DNA from: Massilia sp. Bi118
GTDB lineage: Bacteria > Pseudomonadota > Gammaproteobacteria > Burkholderiales > Burkholderiaceae_D
DNA: 64,000 nt
Direction of reading: 5' to 3'
NCBI RefSeq assembly: GCF_918697865.1
Contig: NZ_CAKKMV010000007.1
Span: 1 to 64,000 of the forward strand
Shown: positions 16,486 to 25,935 of the stretch, in pieces
Numbering within the stretch: the stretch's first letter is position 1
Layout: the number at the start of each line of letters is the position of its first letter
Position numbers and translations under genes: made by a program
The notes under the pieces: generated by a model
What the model was told of the DNA's origin: nothing
The model's database searches: none
What the model saw: only the letters and a program-made list of their open reading frames with translations

Positions 16486-18693
16486 TCAGAACTTCATCTC
16501 CAGCGTCGCACGCAGCACCGGCGAACCCGGATAAACAGTGCGGCTGCGCTGGGTGCCGCTGCCGGCCACGGTATAGCTGTTCTCGCTGATGTAGTCCTGG
16601 CAGAGCAGATTGGACGCCGCCAGGCGCAGCTGGTTCCTGGGGTTCAGCTTCCACAGCGCGTACAGGTCGAGATCGCGGCGCACGCTCTCGTAGCTGACCT
16701 GGTTGGCCGACACGCGCACCTCGCCGCCGTTCTTGAAAACGAAGCTGCCCCCTAGGCTGAATGCACCGAGCTTGTAGTCGGCGCCCAGCGTGGCCGACAG
16801 CGGGGTCTGGTCCATCAGGCGGTTGTGCGGTCCGGGGATCCCGTCGACGTTCGACCAGTTGCGCGACAGGCTGGCGCGCAAGTCGAGGGAGGTGGTGGTG
16901 TCGATCACGGCCTTCAGCGGGAACTTGGCCTCGAGCTCGAGCCCGCGCGTGCGCGCACGGCCGGTGTTCATGAGACGCGACACCCAGCGGCTGCCTTCCA
17001 ACACGGTCTGGTTGCGCAGGTTGTTGTCGATGTTGCGGGCCGAGGCGCTGATCGATACCAGCGCGCCCTCGGCCCAGTAATGCTCCCAGGCGGCGTCGAC
17101 GCCGAGCGCCAGCTCCGGCTTCACGTTCGGGTTGCCGATCGAATCGGGATCGGTCTGGCTGTTGTTGGCCGAGGTGAAGCGGTGCGGGACCAGCCTTTGC
17201 ACAGGAAGCGCGCGGTAGGTGCGGGTGAGCGCGAAGCGCAGCTGGTCGCCCTTCGTATCGGGAAGCTTGTACAGGGTCTGGAACAAGGGACTCAGCACGC
17301 TCGAGCGCTTGTGCACGGTCGCGAAGGTATTGCCCTCGACCCGGGTCCGGATGCCTTCCCAGCGCGCGCCCAGGTAGACCGACCACTGCGGCGTCACGTT
17401 CCACTCATCCTGGCCATACACGGCCAGGCGCGTCACATTGGCGGTGTAGGACTCGTCGCCGCCCGGCGGCACCACGTCGGGCTGCTGGTAGTCGCGGACG
17501 CGGCGCGAATCGGGTGAGGTCAGCTCGCCGCCGTCCCAGCCGAAGGCGAGCGCATGGCCTTCCCGGCTGGCGCTGGTGAACTTGCCCGTCGTGCTCAGGC
17601 CGTGCACGCTGTTATGCGACTGGACCAGTTCACGCAGCGCATTCGCACCCGTAGCCGCGGCAGTGCGATACGTCGAGAGAGGGTTGTTGCCGGCGGTGGC
17701 GACCAGCTTGGCGTCGAGCTTTGCGCCGGAGTCGTATTTGTGCGTCCAGTTGACTTCCTGGCGCAGCAGCCTCTGGATGCTGCTCGTGGTCTGGACCAGG
17801 TCCGGATAGGGCGGCGGCGGGCCCAGTTCCGTGTCGACCAGCGTGTGGACGCCGTTCTCGAAATGGTTGAAGTTGGCGAGGGTCTGGAAGACCAGCGAGT
17901 CGCCGTTCGCAAGGGTCCAGATCAGGCGCGGGCTCAGGTTGAGCATCGTGATGCGCCCGCTCTCGGGCAGGCGTGCCAGGCGCAGGCCGTCTTCGATGCC
18001 GGATGCATCGGCATGCCCTTCGACGTTGTGCACCGTGCGCGAATAATGCTCGTGCCTGACATTGGCCGTGACCGACCAGGCCAGCCGGCCCGCCTTGTCG
18101 GCCAGTTGCAGGTTGGCGTTCGGCCCCATGAAGTCGCGGGCATGGGAGTAGCCGAGTTTCAGCTCGCGCTGCCCGGCCTTGACCGTCTTCTTCAGCACGA
18201 TGTTGATGGTGCCGGCAATCGACTGGGTCGAGTATTCGGCGGTGGCGGCGCGCAGCACCTCGATGCGCTCGATCAGGTCCGGGGCCAGCGAATCGAGGGT
18301 GAAGCCGGGCGGGGTTCTATCGCCATTGAGCAGGATCTGCGTGTAGCCGGCGCCCAGGCCGCGCATGCGCACTTCGCTGCCGCGCCCACCGTTGCCGCTC
18401 ACCGTCACGCCAGGCACGCGCTTGAGCACATCGAGCAGATTGGTATCGCCGTACTTGACGATCTCGTCGCGGTTGACCACGATCTTGCTGGCGGTGTCGT
18501 CGCGGCGCGGATCGTAGGCCTCGAGCGAGCCGCGCACCTCGACCTGCTGGGTCTTGTTGTCCTTCGCATCCTTGCCGATCGCGGATTGCTGGGCATGCGC
18601 GGGGACGGCGGCCATGGTCATGGACAAGGCGGCGGCGACGGCTGCGGTGAGGACGTTTATGTGAATCGATGGATGGGGAAATGCGCGTTTCAC
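16486..18693 (-). CDS. TonB-dependent outer-membrane receptor
   Basis: Outer-membrane beta-barrel transporter of about 735 aa. A signal peptide (basic start, LTAAVAAALSMTMA, cleavage after AHA) is followed by a plug domain with LLDVLKRVPGVTVSGNGGRGSEVRMRGLGAGYTQILLNGDR-type motifs and IERIEVLRAATAEYSTQSIAGTINIVLK, and then the barrel ending in TLEMKF with terminal Phe. I prefer the GTG at 18693, which has AGGA upstream and starts the signal peptide; an in-frame ATG at 18771 would add 26 residues of promoter-like sequence. The substrate is unknown; no TonB box, siderophore gene or FecIR pair is adjacent. Confidence 0.88.
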   Translation of the reverse strand: MKRAFPHPSIHINVLTAAVAAALSMTMAAVPAHAQQSAIGKDAKDNKTQQVEVRGSLEAYDPRRDDTASKIVVNRDEIVKYGDTNLLDVLKRVPGVTVSGNGGRGSEVRMRGLGAGYTQILLNGDRTPPGFTLDSLAPDLIERIEVLRAATAEYSTQSIAGTINIVLKKTVKAGQRELKLGYSHARDFMGPNANLQLADKAGRLAWSVTANVRHEHYSRTVHNVEGHADASGIEDGLRLARLPESGRITMLNLSPRLIWTLANGDSLVFQTLANFNHFENGVHTLVDTELGPPPPYPDLVQTTSSIQRLLRQEVNWTHKYDSGAKLDAKLVATAGNNPLSTYRTAAATGANALRELVQSHNSVHGLSTTGKFTSASREGHALAFGWDGGELTSPDSRRVRDYQQPDVVPPGGDESYTANVTRLAVYGQDEWNVTPQWSVYLGARWEGIRTRVEGNTFATVHKRSSVLSPLFQTLYKLPDTKGDQLRFALTRTYRALPVQRLVPHRFTSANNSQTDPDSIGNPNVKPELALGVDAAWEHYWAEGALVSISASARNIDNNLRNQTVLEGSRWVSRLMNTGRARTRGLELEAKFPLKAVIDTTTSLDLRASLSRNWSNVDGIPGPHNRLMDQTPLSATLGADYKLGAFSLGGSFVFKNGGEVRVSANQVSYESVRRDLDLYALWKLNPRNQLRLAASNLLCQDYISENSYTVAGSGTQRSRTVYPGSPVLRATLEMKF

Positions 18694-18784
18694 AGGGTCC
18701 TGGCAATTTTTAGTGGGCGTGTGTGGCGATCGGATTTGCCACAAGTTAGCACTATAAACTGCTGTTGACAAGAAGTTATTGCTT

Positions 18785-21661
18785 TCAGCGCAAGAGCTTC
18801 AGTCCCGGCGGTAGCGCATCCCCGAACATGCGCGTGGCGCTGGCCTGGTCCAGCTCGACCACCTCGCGCACTATCGCCGCCCAGCTGGCAGGCGCGCCGC
18901 TGGCGCCCAGCTTGTGCAGCACCTGCTGGCGCAAGGCTTCGCCGATGTCGCGCGAGCGGTCGCCGGTCTTGCGCGCGATGTGGGCGGCGGCAAAGCCGGC
19001 CGGCTCGATGCGCTTCCAGTCCAGCTGCATCAGGATCTCCAGCCAGCGCTCGGCCGCTGCGATGGTCGCGACTTCGTGGGCGCTGGATTGCAGCGACTGG
19101 CGCGCGCCGACCCTCGCCAGGGCCCACAGGTAGCGGGCGTAGGTGGCGGCGGTCTTCGGATCGGGTTTGGGCGAGGGCGGAATCGCCATGATCTGCTGCA
19201 GCATCCAGTCTCCGATCTCCACCTTGTAAGCGGAGGGGATGCGTTCGAGCGAGGCGCCCAGGCGCAGCATGTCGTCCTCGCTGCCGTCGACCAGGGTGAT
19301 GGGACGCTTGGCGCGGTCCGCGGGTTCGGCTTGCAGGTTGAAGGCGAAGTCGTCGAGCAGGCGCAGTTGCGCCTCAAGGGCGAGGCCGCCGGCCACGCGC
19401 CGCCACAGGGTCCACCATTCGGCGCGCACCTGGCTGTCCTTGTGGTACTGGACGCCGGTGTCGAACAGGGCCCACAGCTGCTCGATGCGCCACTCGTCGA
19501 GCGGATGGCCGAAGCCGGGGCGCAGGCACCAGCCGGCCAGGTTGAGCCACACGCGTTCGTGTTCGCTTGATCTGCGCCGGCCCTTGGCGCGCTCCATCAG
19601 CGCGTCGAACAGGCGGCGCAGCAGCGGCGTCTCCCAGCGTTCGCGCGAGCCGAGCAGGTGTTCGAGCGTGCCGCGCAGCTGGCGCACTTCGCGGCTTTCG
19701 ACCTGCTGGTTGCGGCTGCCGAAGATGCGGTCGATGCGCTGCAGGGCCTCAATGAGGCGGGCCGGCACGGCGCTATCGCCTGCGTCTTCATCTTCCGTCT
19801 GGTCTTCCGCGCCGCGCAGTTGAAACTCGAGCTTCCAGCGCTGGCCGCTGCCATCCTCGGCCACGCAATGCACTTCCAGCGTGCCGACCTCGGACAGCGA
19901 GGCCGCCAGCTGCACCGGCATCTCGTTCTTCGTCCCCGCCGTTTGCGCGCGCAGCACGGTGGCGATGGCCGGCAGGCGCACGACCTCCGCCGGGTCCAGC
20001 GCGAGCAGCTCGCCCGGCCGCGGCGGCGCGCCCTGCGGATCGGCGGTCGTCGAGACCAGGTGGAAGCGCACCGGCCGTCCCAATCTCAGGCCGAAGCTGC
20101 GTTCCGTCAGGCGCACTTCGACCCCGGGCTTTTCGCCGCGCGGCAGCAGGCAGACGGCGTTCAGGCGGCCGGCCTGCAGGGCGTCGTCCAGCAGCAGGAA
20201 GTAGCTGCGCGCCGAGCCGCTCTCGATGGCCGGGGCCAGGCCCTGGCGCGCGAGCGAGTAGGCGACCGCGCCGCGCGCCACGGCGACGTCAGGGTCGAGG
20301 TTGTGCAGCACGCGAATGGATGCGCCGCGCCACGCCGACAAGGTGTCGGCCAGGCGCTGCGCCAGCGGTGCGCCGCGGAAGACGCCGCCGTTCAGCAGCA
20401 GCGTGTCCGGGACGGGCAGGCTGTCGTCGTCGTCGATACCGAGCGCTTCGCGCGCGGCTTGCGCATGCTGGCGCAGGAAGTCGACCAGGTGGCGCGTGAT
20501 GGCCGGATCGCTGGCGTAGGGCAGGCCGAATTCGACGATGCCGGCGCGTGCGCGCCTGGCGCCGTCCTGTGCTTCGTTGAGCGGGAAGAAGCCGTCCAGC
20601 ACGATGCGCGTGATGTCTTCGCGCGTAAGTGGGACGCTGCGGCTGGCGCCGATCAAACGCGAGCCGCTGCCCAGCAGGGTCACGTTGACCCGTTCCGGCG
20701 CATCCGGCGCCAGCAGCTGTTCCTTGGCCGCGCGGCAGCGCTCCGTGAGCTGGGCCAGGCGGGCGGCCGACAGGCGTTGCTGGCTTTGCTGACCGTCTTG
20801 CGAGGCGAGGCGCGATTCGACCAGGTGGGCCAGCGCCAGGTCCATATTGTCGCCGCCCAGGATCAGGTGGTTGCCGACGCCGATGCGGCTCAGCTTGGGG
20901 ACGCCGTCTTCGAGTTCCACCTTGACCAGGCTGAAGTCGGTGGTGCCGCCGCCGACGTCGGCGACCAGCACCAGGCGCGAGGCCGCGAGTTCCTCGACCA
21001 GGGTATCGCGGTGGCGCTGCAGCCAGTCGTAAAGCGCGGCCTGCGGCTCTTCCAGCAGGCGCAAGGAGGGCAGGCCGGCCAGGCGCGCCGCTTCCAGGGT
21101 CAAAGCGCGCGCGCCTTCATCGAAGGAGGCGGGAACGGTCAGGACCAGGTCCTGCTTTTCCAGTAAATGATCGGGATGGCGCGCGTTCCAGGCCGCGCGC
21201 AGATAGGCGAGGTAGCTGGCGCTGGCGGCCAGCGGCGAGACCTTGGGCACCTCCTCGGGCGCGCCCCAGGGCAGGATGGGAGCAGTGCGGTCGACCCCGT
21301 GATGGGACAGCCAGCTCTTGGCAGATGCAACTAACCGACCAGGAGTGTGGGCGCCCAGCAGGCGGGCAAGCCGGCCGACCACGGCATCGGATACGCCGGC
21401 CAGATCGCCGGACACATCGCCGGGCACAGGCGCGGCTGACCAGGGCAGCTGCAGCGCGCCGGCAGGCAGTTCGCCCGCCGCCGGATGGTAGCGGGCGGAG
21501 GGCAGCAGCGGCGCCGGCGCCACTTCGCCGGGCGCCACCAGCTGTTCGATGGCGAAAGTCTCGACCTGCTGCATGCCCGGCGCCGCGTAGGCGAGCACCG
21601 TGTTGGTAGTGCCGAGGTCGATGCCGACCAGCCAAGCCGGCGCTGCTGCCGATGTGCCCAC
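18785..21661 (-). CDS. Hsp70-family protein with large C-terminal extension (DUF3731-like)
   Basis: A 958-aa divergent DnaK-type ATPase. Actin-fold phosphate motifs are clear: VGIDLGTTNTVLAYA (phosphate 1), VLTVPASFDEGARALTLEAARLAG, LLEEPQAALYDWL, VADVGGGTTDFSLV (phosphate 2) and LILGGDNMDLALA. There is no recognisable DnaK substrate-binding domain; instead residues about 510-958 form a family-specific extension (ending in an alpha-helical region) resembling the domain of unknown function DUF3731 that accompanies such Hsp70s. It lies 7 nt after a second Hsp70 gene and shares its operon with a DUF2760 protein. Client and co-chaperone are unknown; no DnaJ or GrpE gene is near. Confidence 0.9.
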   Translation of the reverse strand: MGTSAAAPAWLVGIDLGTTNTVLAYAAPGMQQVETFAIEQLVAPGEVAPAPLLPSARYHPAAGELPAGALQLPWSAAPVPGDVSGDLAGVSDAVVGRLARLLGAHTPGRLVASAKSWLSHHGVDRTAPILPWGAPEEVPKVSPLAASASYLAYLRAAWNARHPDHLLEKQDLVLTVPASFDEGARALTLEAARLAGLPSLRLLEEPQAALYDWLQRHRDTLVEELAASRLVLVADVGGGTTDFSLVKVELEDGVPKLSRIGVGNHLILGGDNMDLALAHLVESRLASQDGQQSQQRLSAARLAQLTERCRAAKEQLLAPDAPERVNVTLLGSGSRLIGASRSVPLTREDITRIVLDGFFPLNEAQDGARRARAGIVEFGLPYASDPAITRHLVDFLRQHAQAAREALGIDDDDSLPVPDTLLLNGGVFRGAPLAQRLADTLSAWRGASIRVLHNLDPDVAVARGAVAYSLARQGLAPAIESGSARSYFLLLDDALQAGRLNAVCLLPRGEKPGVEVRLTERSFGLRLGRPVRFHLVSTTADPQGAPPRPGELLALDPAEVVRLPAIATVLRAQTAGTKNEMPVQLAASLSEVGTLEVHCVAEDGSGQRWKLEFQLRGAEDQTEDEDAGDSAVPARLIEALQRIDRIFGSRNQQVESREVRQLRGTLEHLLGSRERWETPLLRRLFDALMERAKGRRRSSEHERVWLNLAGWCLRPGFGHPLDEWRIEQLWALFDTGVQYHKDSQVRAEWWTLWRRVAGGLALEAQLRLLDDFAFNLQAEPADRAKRPITLVDGSEDDMLRLGASLERIPSAYKVEIGDWMLQQIMAIPPSPKPDPKTAATYARYLWALARVGARQSLQSSAHEVATIAAAERWLEILMQLDWKRIEPAGFAAAHIARKTGDRSRDIGEALRQQVLHKLGASGAPASWAAIVREVVELDQASATRMFGDALPPGLKLLR

Positions 21662-21668
21662 GAGCGCT

Positions 21669-23537
21669 TTAATGCTGCTCGGTGGCGCGGACGTCGAACT
21701 CGACCTTCCAGCGCTGGCCTTCGCGCGAGACCGCGATCAGCTCCAGCGTGCCAGCCTCGGTGGCCAGCGCGTGCAGCTTGACCTGGGCCACGTCGCCCGG
21801 GGTGCGGCCTTCGGCAGGCAGCTCGGCCTGGATTTCGTTCAGTTCCTGCAGTTCGTCCGGGCCCCAGAACTCCAGCACTTCGCCGATGCGGTCCTGGCGG
21901 CGCACGGTCGAACCGAAGAAGCGGAAGTGCACCGGTTCGCCGACCACCAGGCCGAATTCCTGGCCCGGCAGTTCCAGCTCGCTGCCTTCTTCCATGCCGA
22001 AGGGCGCCACGCACAGGGCGGTAATCGGGGGGTCCATGCCGGGGATGGCCGGCATCGACGATTCCACGCCGACGTAGTAGGAACGGGCCGTGCCGCCGCG
22101 GATGCGCACGCCGCCGCCGCGCCGCGCATAGCCGTAATAGGCCGCGCCGCGCGCCACCGCCAGGTCGAGATCGGCGCCTTCCAGCATGCGCGCCGGTTCC
22201 GCGCCTTCCATGTACAGCCAGTCGTTGATGGTGTCCATCACGCGCTGGGCCAGGATGTCGGACTTGAACACGCCGCCGTTGAACAGCACCGCGGTCGGAT
22301 GCAGGAAGCTGTGCTCAGGATTGACCTTGCCGCTGAAGCCTTCCAGCTCCGCGGTGGCGCCGGCCTGGCGCGCCAGGAAGGCGGCCAGGTGGCGGGTGAC
22401 CGCGGCATCCTGCGCGTAGGGCAGGCCCAGTTGCGTCAGGCCGGCGCGCGTACGCACGGCCGGGCGCGCGCTCGCTTCCACGCGCGGGAAGAAGCCGTCG
22501 GTGATGAAGGCGGTGACTTCGTCGCGCGTGAGTTCGGTGCGGATCGAACCGCCGATCAGCTTCGAGCCGCGGCTCGGCACCACGATCGGCCAGGTGGTGG
22601 CATTCGCGTCGGCCAGCAGGTGCTCCTTGGCGCCGCGGCAGGCGTAGGTCAGGGCGCGCATCTGCCAGGCGTCGAGCTGGGTGCCGTTGGCCTGCAGTTT
22701 TCTCGCCACCAGGTGCGCCAGCGCGAGGTCCATGTTGTCGCCGCCCAGCAGGATATGGTCGCCGACCGCCACGCGGTGCGGTTCCAGGTTGCCCTCGCGT
22801 TCGAGGATGGCAATCAGCGAGAAGTCGCTGGTGCCGCCGCCGACGTCGACCACCAGCACGATGTCGCCGGCTTTGACCTGCTTGCGCCAGCGGCCTTCGC
22901 TGCCCTGGATCCAGCTGTACAGGGCCGCCTGCGGTTCTTCGAGCAGGGTCGGTGCGTTGTAGCCGGCGTCGCGCGCCGCCTCGGCGGTCAGCTCGCGCGC
23001 CACCGGATCGAAGGAAGCCGGAATGGTCACGGTGACGGCCTGCTGGTCGAAGGGCGCTTCCGGATGCGCGGCGTTCCAGGCATTGCGGATGTGCTCGAGG
23101 TAGCGGGTCGATGCGGCCAGCGGCGAGACGCGCTCGACTTCTTCCGGGGCGTCCGACGGCAGGATCGCGGCGCGGCGGTCCACGCCCGGGTGCGAGAGCC
23201 AGCTCTTGGCCGAGGAGACGAGGCGGATCGGGGTGCCGGCGCCGCGGCTACGCGCCATTTCGCCAACCACGGGCGCTGCTTGCCCATCGGTCCAGGGCAG
23301 GGCCAGCTCGCCCTGCGCCAGTTCGTCCGGGTGTGGCAGGTACATGAAGGAGGGCAGCAGCGGCAGCGCCTCGACGGTGCCGGGGCCGCTCAGCTGCGGA
23401 ATCGGCAGCACGCCCTGGTCGGCCTTCTCGCCGTCGCTGGCCTGCAGGTCGACGTAGGAGAGGGCGCTGTGGGTGGTGCCGAGGTCGATGCCGATCGCGT
23501 AGCGCGCGGTTTCCATCGTTTCCATATTTGCGCTCAC
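21669..23537 (-). CDS. Hsp70-family protein (divergent DnaK-like, 622 aa)
   Basis: Second actin-fold ATPase of the pair. It shows IGIDLGTTHSALSYVD, VTIPASFDPVARELTAEAARDAGYN, LLEEPQAALYSWI, VVDVGGGTSDFSLI and HILLGGDNMDLALAHLVARK. Its ATPase half is clearly related to the 958-aa neighbour (shared RLVSSAKSWLSH, SPLAAS and NGGVFKSD/NGGVFRGA segments), implying an old tandem duplication, but it lacks the neighbour's long extension. The C-terminal 130 residues form a beta-rich part in place of a DnaK peptide-binding domain. Its start overlaps the DUF2760 stop by 4 nt. Confidence 0.9.
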   Translation of the reverse strand: MSANMETMETARYAIGIDLGTTHSALSYVDLQASDGEKADQGVLPIPQLSGPGTVEALPLLPSFMYLPHPDELAQGELALPWTDGQAAPVVGEMARSRGAGTPIRLVSSAKSWLSHPGVDRRAAILPSDAPEEVERVSPLAASTRYLEHIRNAWNAAHPEAPFDQQAVTVTIPASFDPVARELTAEAARDAGYNAPTLLEEPQAALYSWIQGSEGRWRKQVKAGDIVLVVDVGGGTSDFSLIAILEREGNLEPHRVAVGDHILLGGDNMDLALAHLVARKLQANGTQLDAWQMRALTYACRGAKEHLLADANATTWPIVVPSRGSKLIGGSIRTELTRDEVTAFITDGFFPRVEASARPAVRTRAGLTQLGLPYAQDAAVTRHLAAFLARQAGATAELEGFSGKVNPEHSFLHPTAVLFNGGVFKSDILAQRVMDTINDWLYMEGAEPARMLEGADLDLAVARGAAYYGYARRGGGVRIRGGTARSYYVGVESSMPAIPGMDPPITALCVAPFGMEEGSELELPGQEFGLVVGEPVHFRFFGSTVRRQDRIGEVLEFWGPDELQELNEIQAELPAEGRTPGDVAQVKLHALATEAGTLELIAVSREGQRWKVEFDVRATEQH

Positions 23538-24118
23538 AGCTCCACCTCCGCCGGCGCGATGATGCTGGCGTCGTGCTTGTCGGCCAGCTGCGGCAGGCTC
23601 ACCTTCGATGCGCGCCAGCCGCGGTGGCTCAGGGTGCCGGTGAACGGCGCCTTGCCGACCACGTTGCCGGTCAGGCGCACGCTGGCGGCGTCGAAGCCTT
23701 CCGGCAGGGTGAGGCGCGCGCCTTCGAGTTCGGCGCGCACCGGTTCGATGGTGAAGTGCTCGCGCAGCACGCGGGCGCAGCCTTCGTGCACGACGCGGGC
23801 GGCGGCGCCGATGTCGGCGTCGCTGTAGACGGTGATGTTCTCGTTGGCGAAGTCGATCAGGCGGGCTTCGCGCTGCAGCAGGGACAGCAGCTGCAGGGCG
23901 GCGTCGGGCGTTGCCACGCGCAGCGGGGCCGCGGTGGGCGCAGGTGTCGGTGCAGGCGCCGGCGCGGGTGCGGGCGCCGCTACGGGCGCGGCGATCGGGC
24001 CGATCTGGTCATCGCGCACGCGCGCGGCGAATTCGGCGTCGCCCAGGGTCTTGAAGAAGGCGCCGAAGGCGAGGGAAAGCCGGCTCCAGAAGGAGGGCAG
24101 GTTGGTCGGTTGGCTCAT
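23534..24118 (-). CDS. DUF2760-type protein, Hsp70 operon partner
   Basis: A 194-aa protein. Residues 1-40 (FWSRLSLAFGAFFKTLGDAEFAARV) are followed by a Pro/Ala linker (about 44-66) and a folded domain of about 125 residues (ALQLLSLLQREARLIDFANENI to HDASIIAPAEVEL). This arrangement fits DUF2760, a family I know as a gene neighbour of divergent Hsp70s in Proteobacteria. The folded part has a HRGWRASKVSLPQL segment. No function is known. It is first in the operon and may be a dedicated adaptor or anchor for the two Hsp70s. Confidence 0.8.
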   Translation of the reverse strand: MSQPTNLPSFWSRLSLAFGAFFKTLGDAEFAARVRDDQIGPIAAPVAAPAPAPAPAPTPAPTAAPLRVATPDAALQLLSLLQREARLIDFANENITVYSDADIGAAARVVHEGCARVLREHFTIEPVRAELEGARLTLPEGFDAASVRLTGNVVGKAPFTGTLSHRGWRASKVSLPQLADKHDASIIAPAEVEL

Positions 24119-24191
24119 GTTCTTGTGTTGTCCGGTCCATGAAAGCGGGCATGATACCAGTTAGGCAAACATCGATGGCGCGATGCAGCAA

Positions 24192-24656
24192 TCAGATGGC
24201 GGGATCGCCCGGGGATGGCGTATCGTCGGAAGGCGCAGCCGGTGTTTCGGCGGCGCGCGCCAGCAAGGCCCGCGCATAGGCGTCGAAATCGTCGAGGCCG
24301 CGCTTGATGATGGTGACCAGGGCCGGCAGCGGCGAGGCCTGGTAGTCCCAGTCGGCGCGGCAGAATTCGCCGGTGCGCTTCAGGTCCTCGCCCAGGGCAG
24401 GGTCCAGCCAGCCGTTTTCTTCCAGCAGCGAGATCACCTCGCGCTCGTCGTGGGCCGGGCCCAGGCCGGCGTGGGCCAGCACGTAATCGCCCATCTCCAC
24501 CGCCGCTTCCCAGGCGCGGATCACGTTCAGCGTGGCCGCGTCCTGGCGCGTGATGTCGCCCACGAAGGTGGTCGGGTCCTTCTCGTACTCGTCGCGGGCA
24601 CGCTTGATGCAGCGCTCGATGGTGCCCGTCTTGCTGACCAGCAGATCGTTGTCCAT
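24192..24656 (-). CDS. HepT-like (DUF86/HEPN) protein, catalytic motif lost
   Basis: A 154-aa all-helical protein aligning with HepT/DUF86: TIERCIKRARDEYEKDP, then RQDAATLNVIRAWEAAVEMGDYVL, GWLDPALGEDLKR and LPALVTIIKRGLDDFDAYAR. Active HepT toxins carry an R-x(4-6)-H motif followed by DY (as in RNIAVHDY). Here residues 97-105 read EFCRADWDY: the Arg aligns with Cys99 and the His with Trp103, while the Tyr105 position (the residue AMPylated by the MntA partner in known systems) is kept. No MntA nucleotidyltransferase gene is adjacent. I read it as an orphan HepT homologue without RNase activity. Confidence 0.75.
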   Translation of the reverse strand: MDNDLLVSKTGTIERCIKRARDEYEKDPTTFVGDITRQDAATLNVIRAWEAAVEMGDYVLAHAGLGPAHDEREVISLLEENGWLDPALGEDLKRTGEFCRADWDYQASPLPALVTIIKRGLDDFDAYARALLARAAETPAAPSDDTPSPGDPAI

Positions 24657-24684
24657 CGCCTCTCCTATTGGTTCGGTGTCTACC

Positions 24685-25935
24685 TTACAACAGGAACATC
24701 AATGCTGCCACACAGGTGGGACCGAGCGCACCCAGCAAGAGCCAGACGGCCCCGATCGATTCGTCGGCGAAACCGTGGCGCAGCAGGGCCGCGCCGGCCG
24801 GATTCGGGGCGTTGGCGATCACCGTCAGGCCGCCGCCGCCCACCGCGCCCGCCACCAGCATGTATTTCTCGTGCTCGGACAGGCCGGTGATCAGGGAGCC
24901 GAGGTAGGTCAGGGCGGCGTTGTCGGTGACCGCCGTCAGGCCGAGGGCGCCGAAGAACAGTGCGGTCGGGCCGAGGCTGGAGACGATCGGCTGCAGCCAC
25001 CATTGCTGCATGCCGCCCAGCACCACCAGGCCGGCCAGGAAGAAGCCGACCAGCAGGCCTTCCTTCAGGATCAGCGGCGACTGGTAGCGGTCGTAGGCCT
25101 GGGTAAAGCCGAGGAACAGCAGGAACAGGCCGATGAACAGCACCGGGTGGTGGGCCAGCAGCACGACGGCCGCCAGGAAGGCCAGGTGGATCAGCGCCAC
25201 CAGCGGCGGCACCGGCGCCGTTTCGCCGTCGACGGAGGCATCGAGCTGGCGCAGGTGGGAGCGCAGCAGGAAGGTGACGACGGTGGCGTTGACGAGCACC
25301 GCGAGCAGCGCGCGCCAGCCGAAATGGCTCAGCATGTAGAGGCTGTCCCAGCCCCAGGTGCCGGCCACCATCAGCACCGGCGGCGCGGCATAGGAGGTCA
25401 GGGTGCCGCCGATCGAGACGTTCACGAACAGCACGCCCAGCGCGCCGTACTTCAGCCATTCGGGCATGCCCTGGCGGAACACGGTGGGCGCCAGCATCAG
25501 CGCGGCTAGGGTCATCGCGGCCGGCTCGGTGATCAGGGAGCCGGCCAGCGGCACCAGGGCCAGGGCCAGCCAGGCCTGGGCTACTTCGGAGCGCACCGGG
25601 GCCAAGCGGGCCAGCATGCGTAGCAGGGCGCGCGCCGCTTCCAGTACGGGGCGCGAGGCGGCCACCACCATCACCACGAACACGAATAGCGGCTCGGCGT
25701 AGTGGCGCGACTCGGCATAATCGACCGCCGCCGCGCCGCCGTCGACCACGGCCATGAAGACCATCAGCACGAAGGCCCAGAAGCCGAACACGACCTCGAC
25801 CTCGCCCAGCAGGTGGAACAGGCCGGCATGGCGCGGGTGCTTGTGCGCCAGCACTTCGAACAAATGGGTCGAGAAGGTGTGCAGCAGGGCCAGGACGAAC
25901 AGGACCAGTCCGATGGTTTGCATGGTGGTGGTCAT
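24685..25935 (-). CDS. Putative Na+/H+ antiporter family membrane protein
   Basis: A 416-aa polytopic inner-membrane protein with about 11-12 hydrophobic helices and almost no long loops. Conserved polar-in-membrane segments include SLITEPAAMTLAALMLAP, NVSIGGTLTSYAAPPVLMVAG, LTAVTDNAALTYLGSLI and IANAPNPAGAALL, which fit the putative Na+/H+ antiporter family (NhaD-like, Pfam Na_H_antiport_3). Cation antiport is thus likely but unproven. The start overlaps the upstream gene's stop by 4 nt (ATGA), so it is translated with the large membrane protein before it. Confidence 0.8.
   Translation of the reverse strand: MTTTMQTIGLVLFVLALLHTFSTHLFEVLAHKHPRHAGLFHLLGEVEVVFGFWAFVLMVFMAVVDGGAAAVDYAESRHYAEPLFVFVVMVVAASRPVLEAARALLRMLARLAPVRSEVAQAWLALALVPLAGSLITEPAAMTLAALMLAPTVFRQGMPEWLKYGALGVLFVNVSIGGTLTSYAAPPVLMVAGTWGWDSLYMLSHFGWRALLAVLVNATVVTFLLRSHLRQLDASVDGETAPVPPLVALIHLAFLAAVVLLAHHPVLFIGLFLLFLGFTQAYDRYQSPLILKEGLLVGFFLAGLVVLGGMQQWWLQPIVSSLGPTALFFGALGLTAVTDNAALTYLGSLITGLSEHEKYMLVAGAVGGGGLTVIANAPNPAGAALLRHGFADESIGAVWLLLGALGPTCVAALMFLL

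Noticed and set aside
24192-24656. HepT-MntA toxin-antitoxin pair
   Set aside because: No nucleotidyltransferase gene is next to it and the RNase motif is degenerate.
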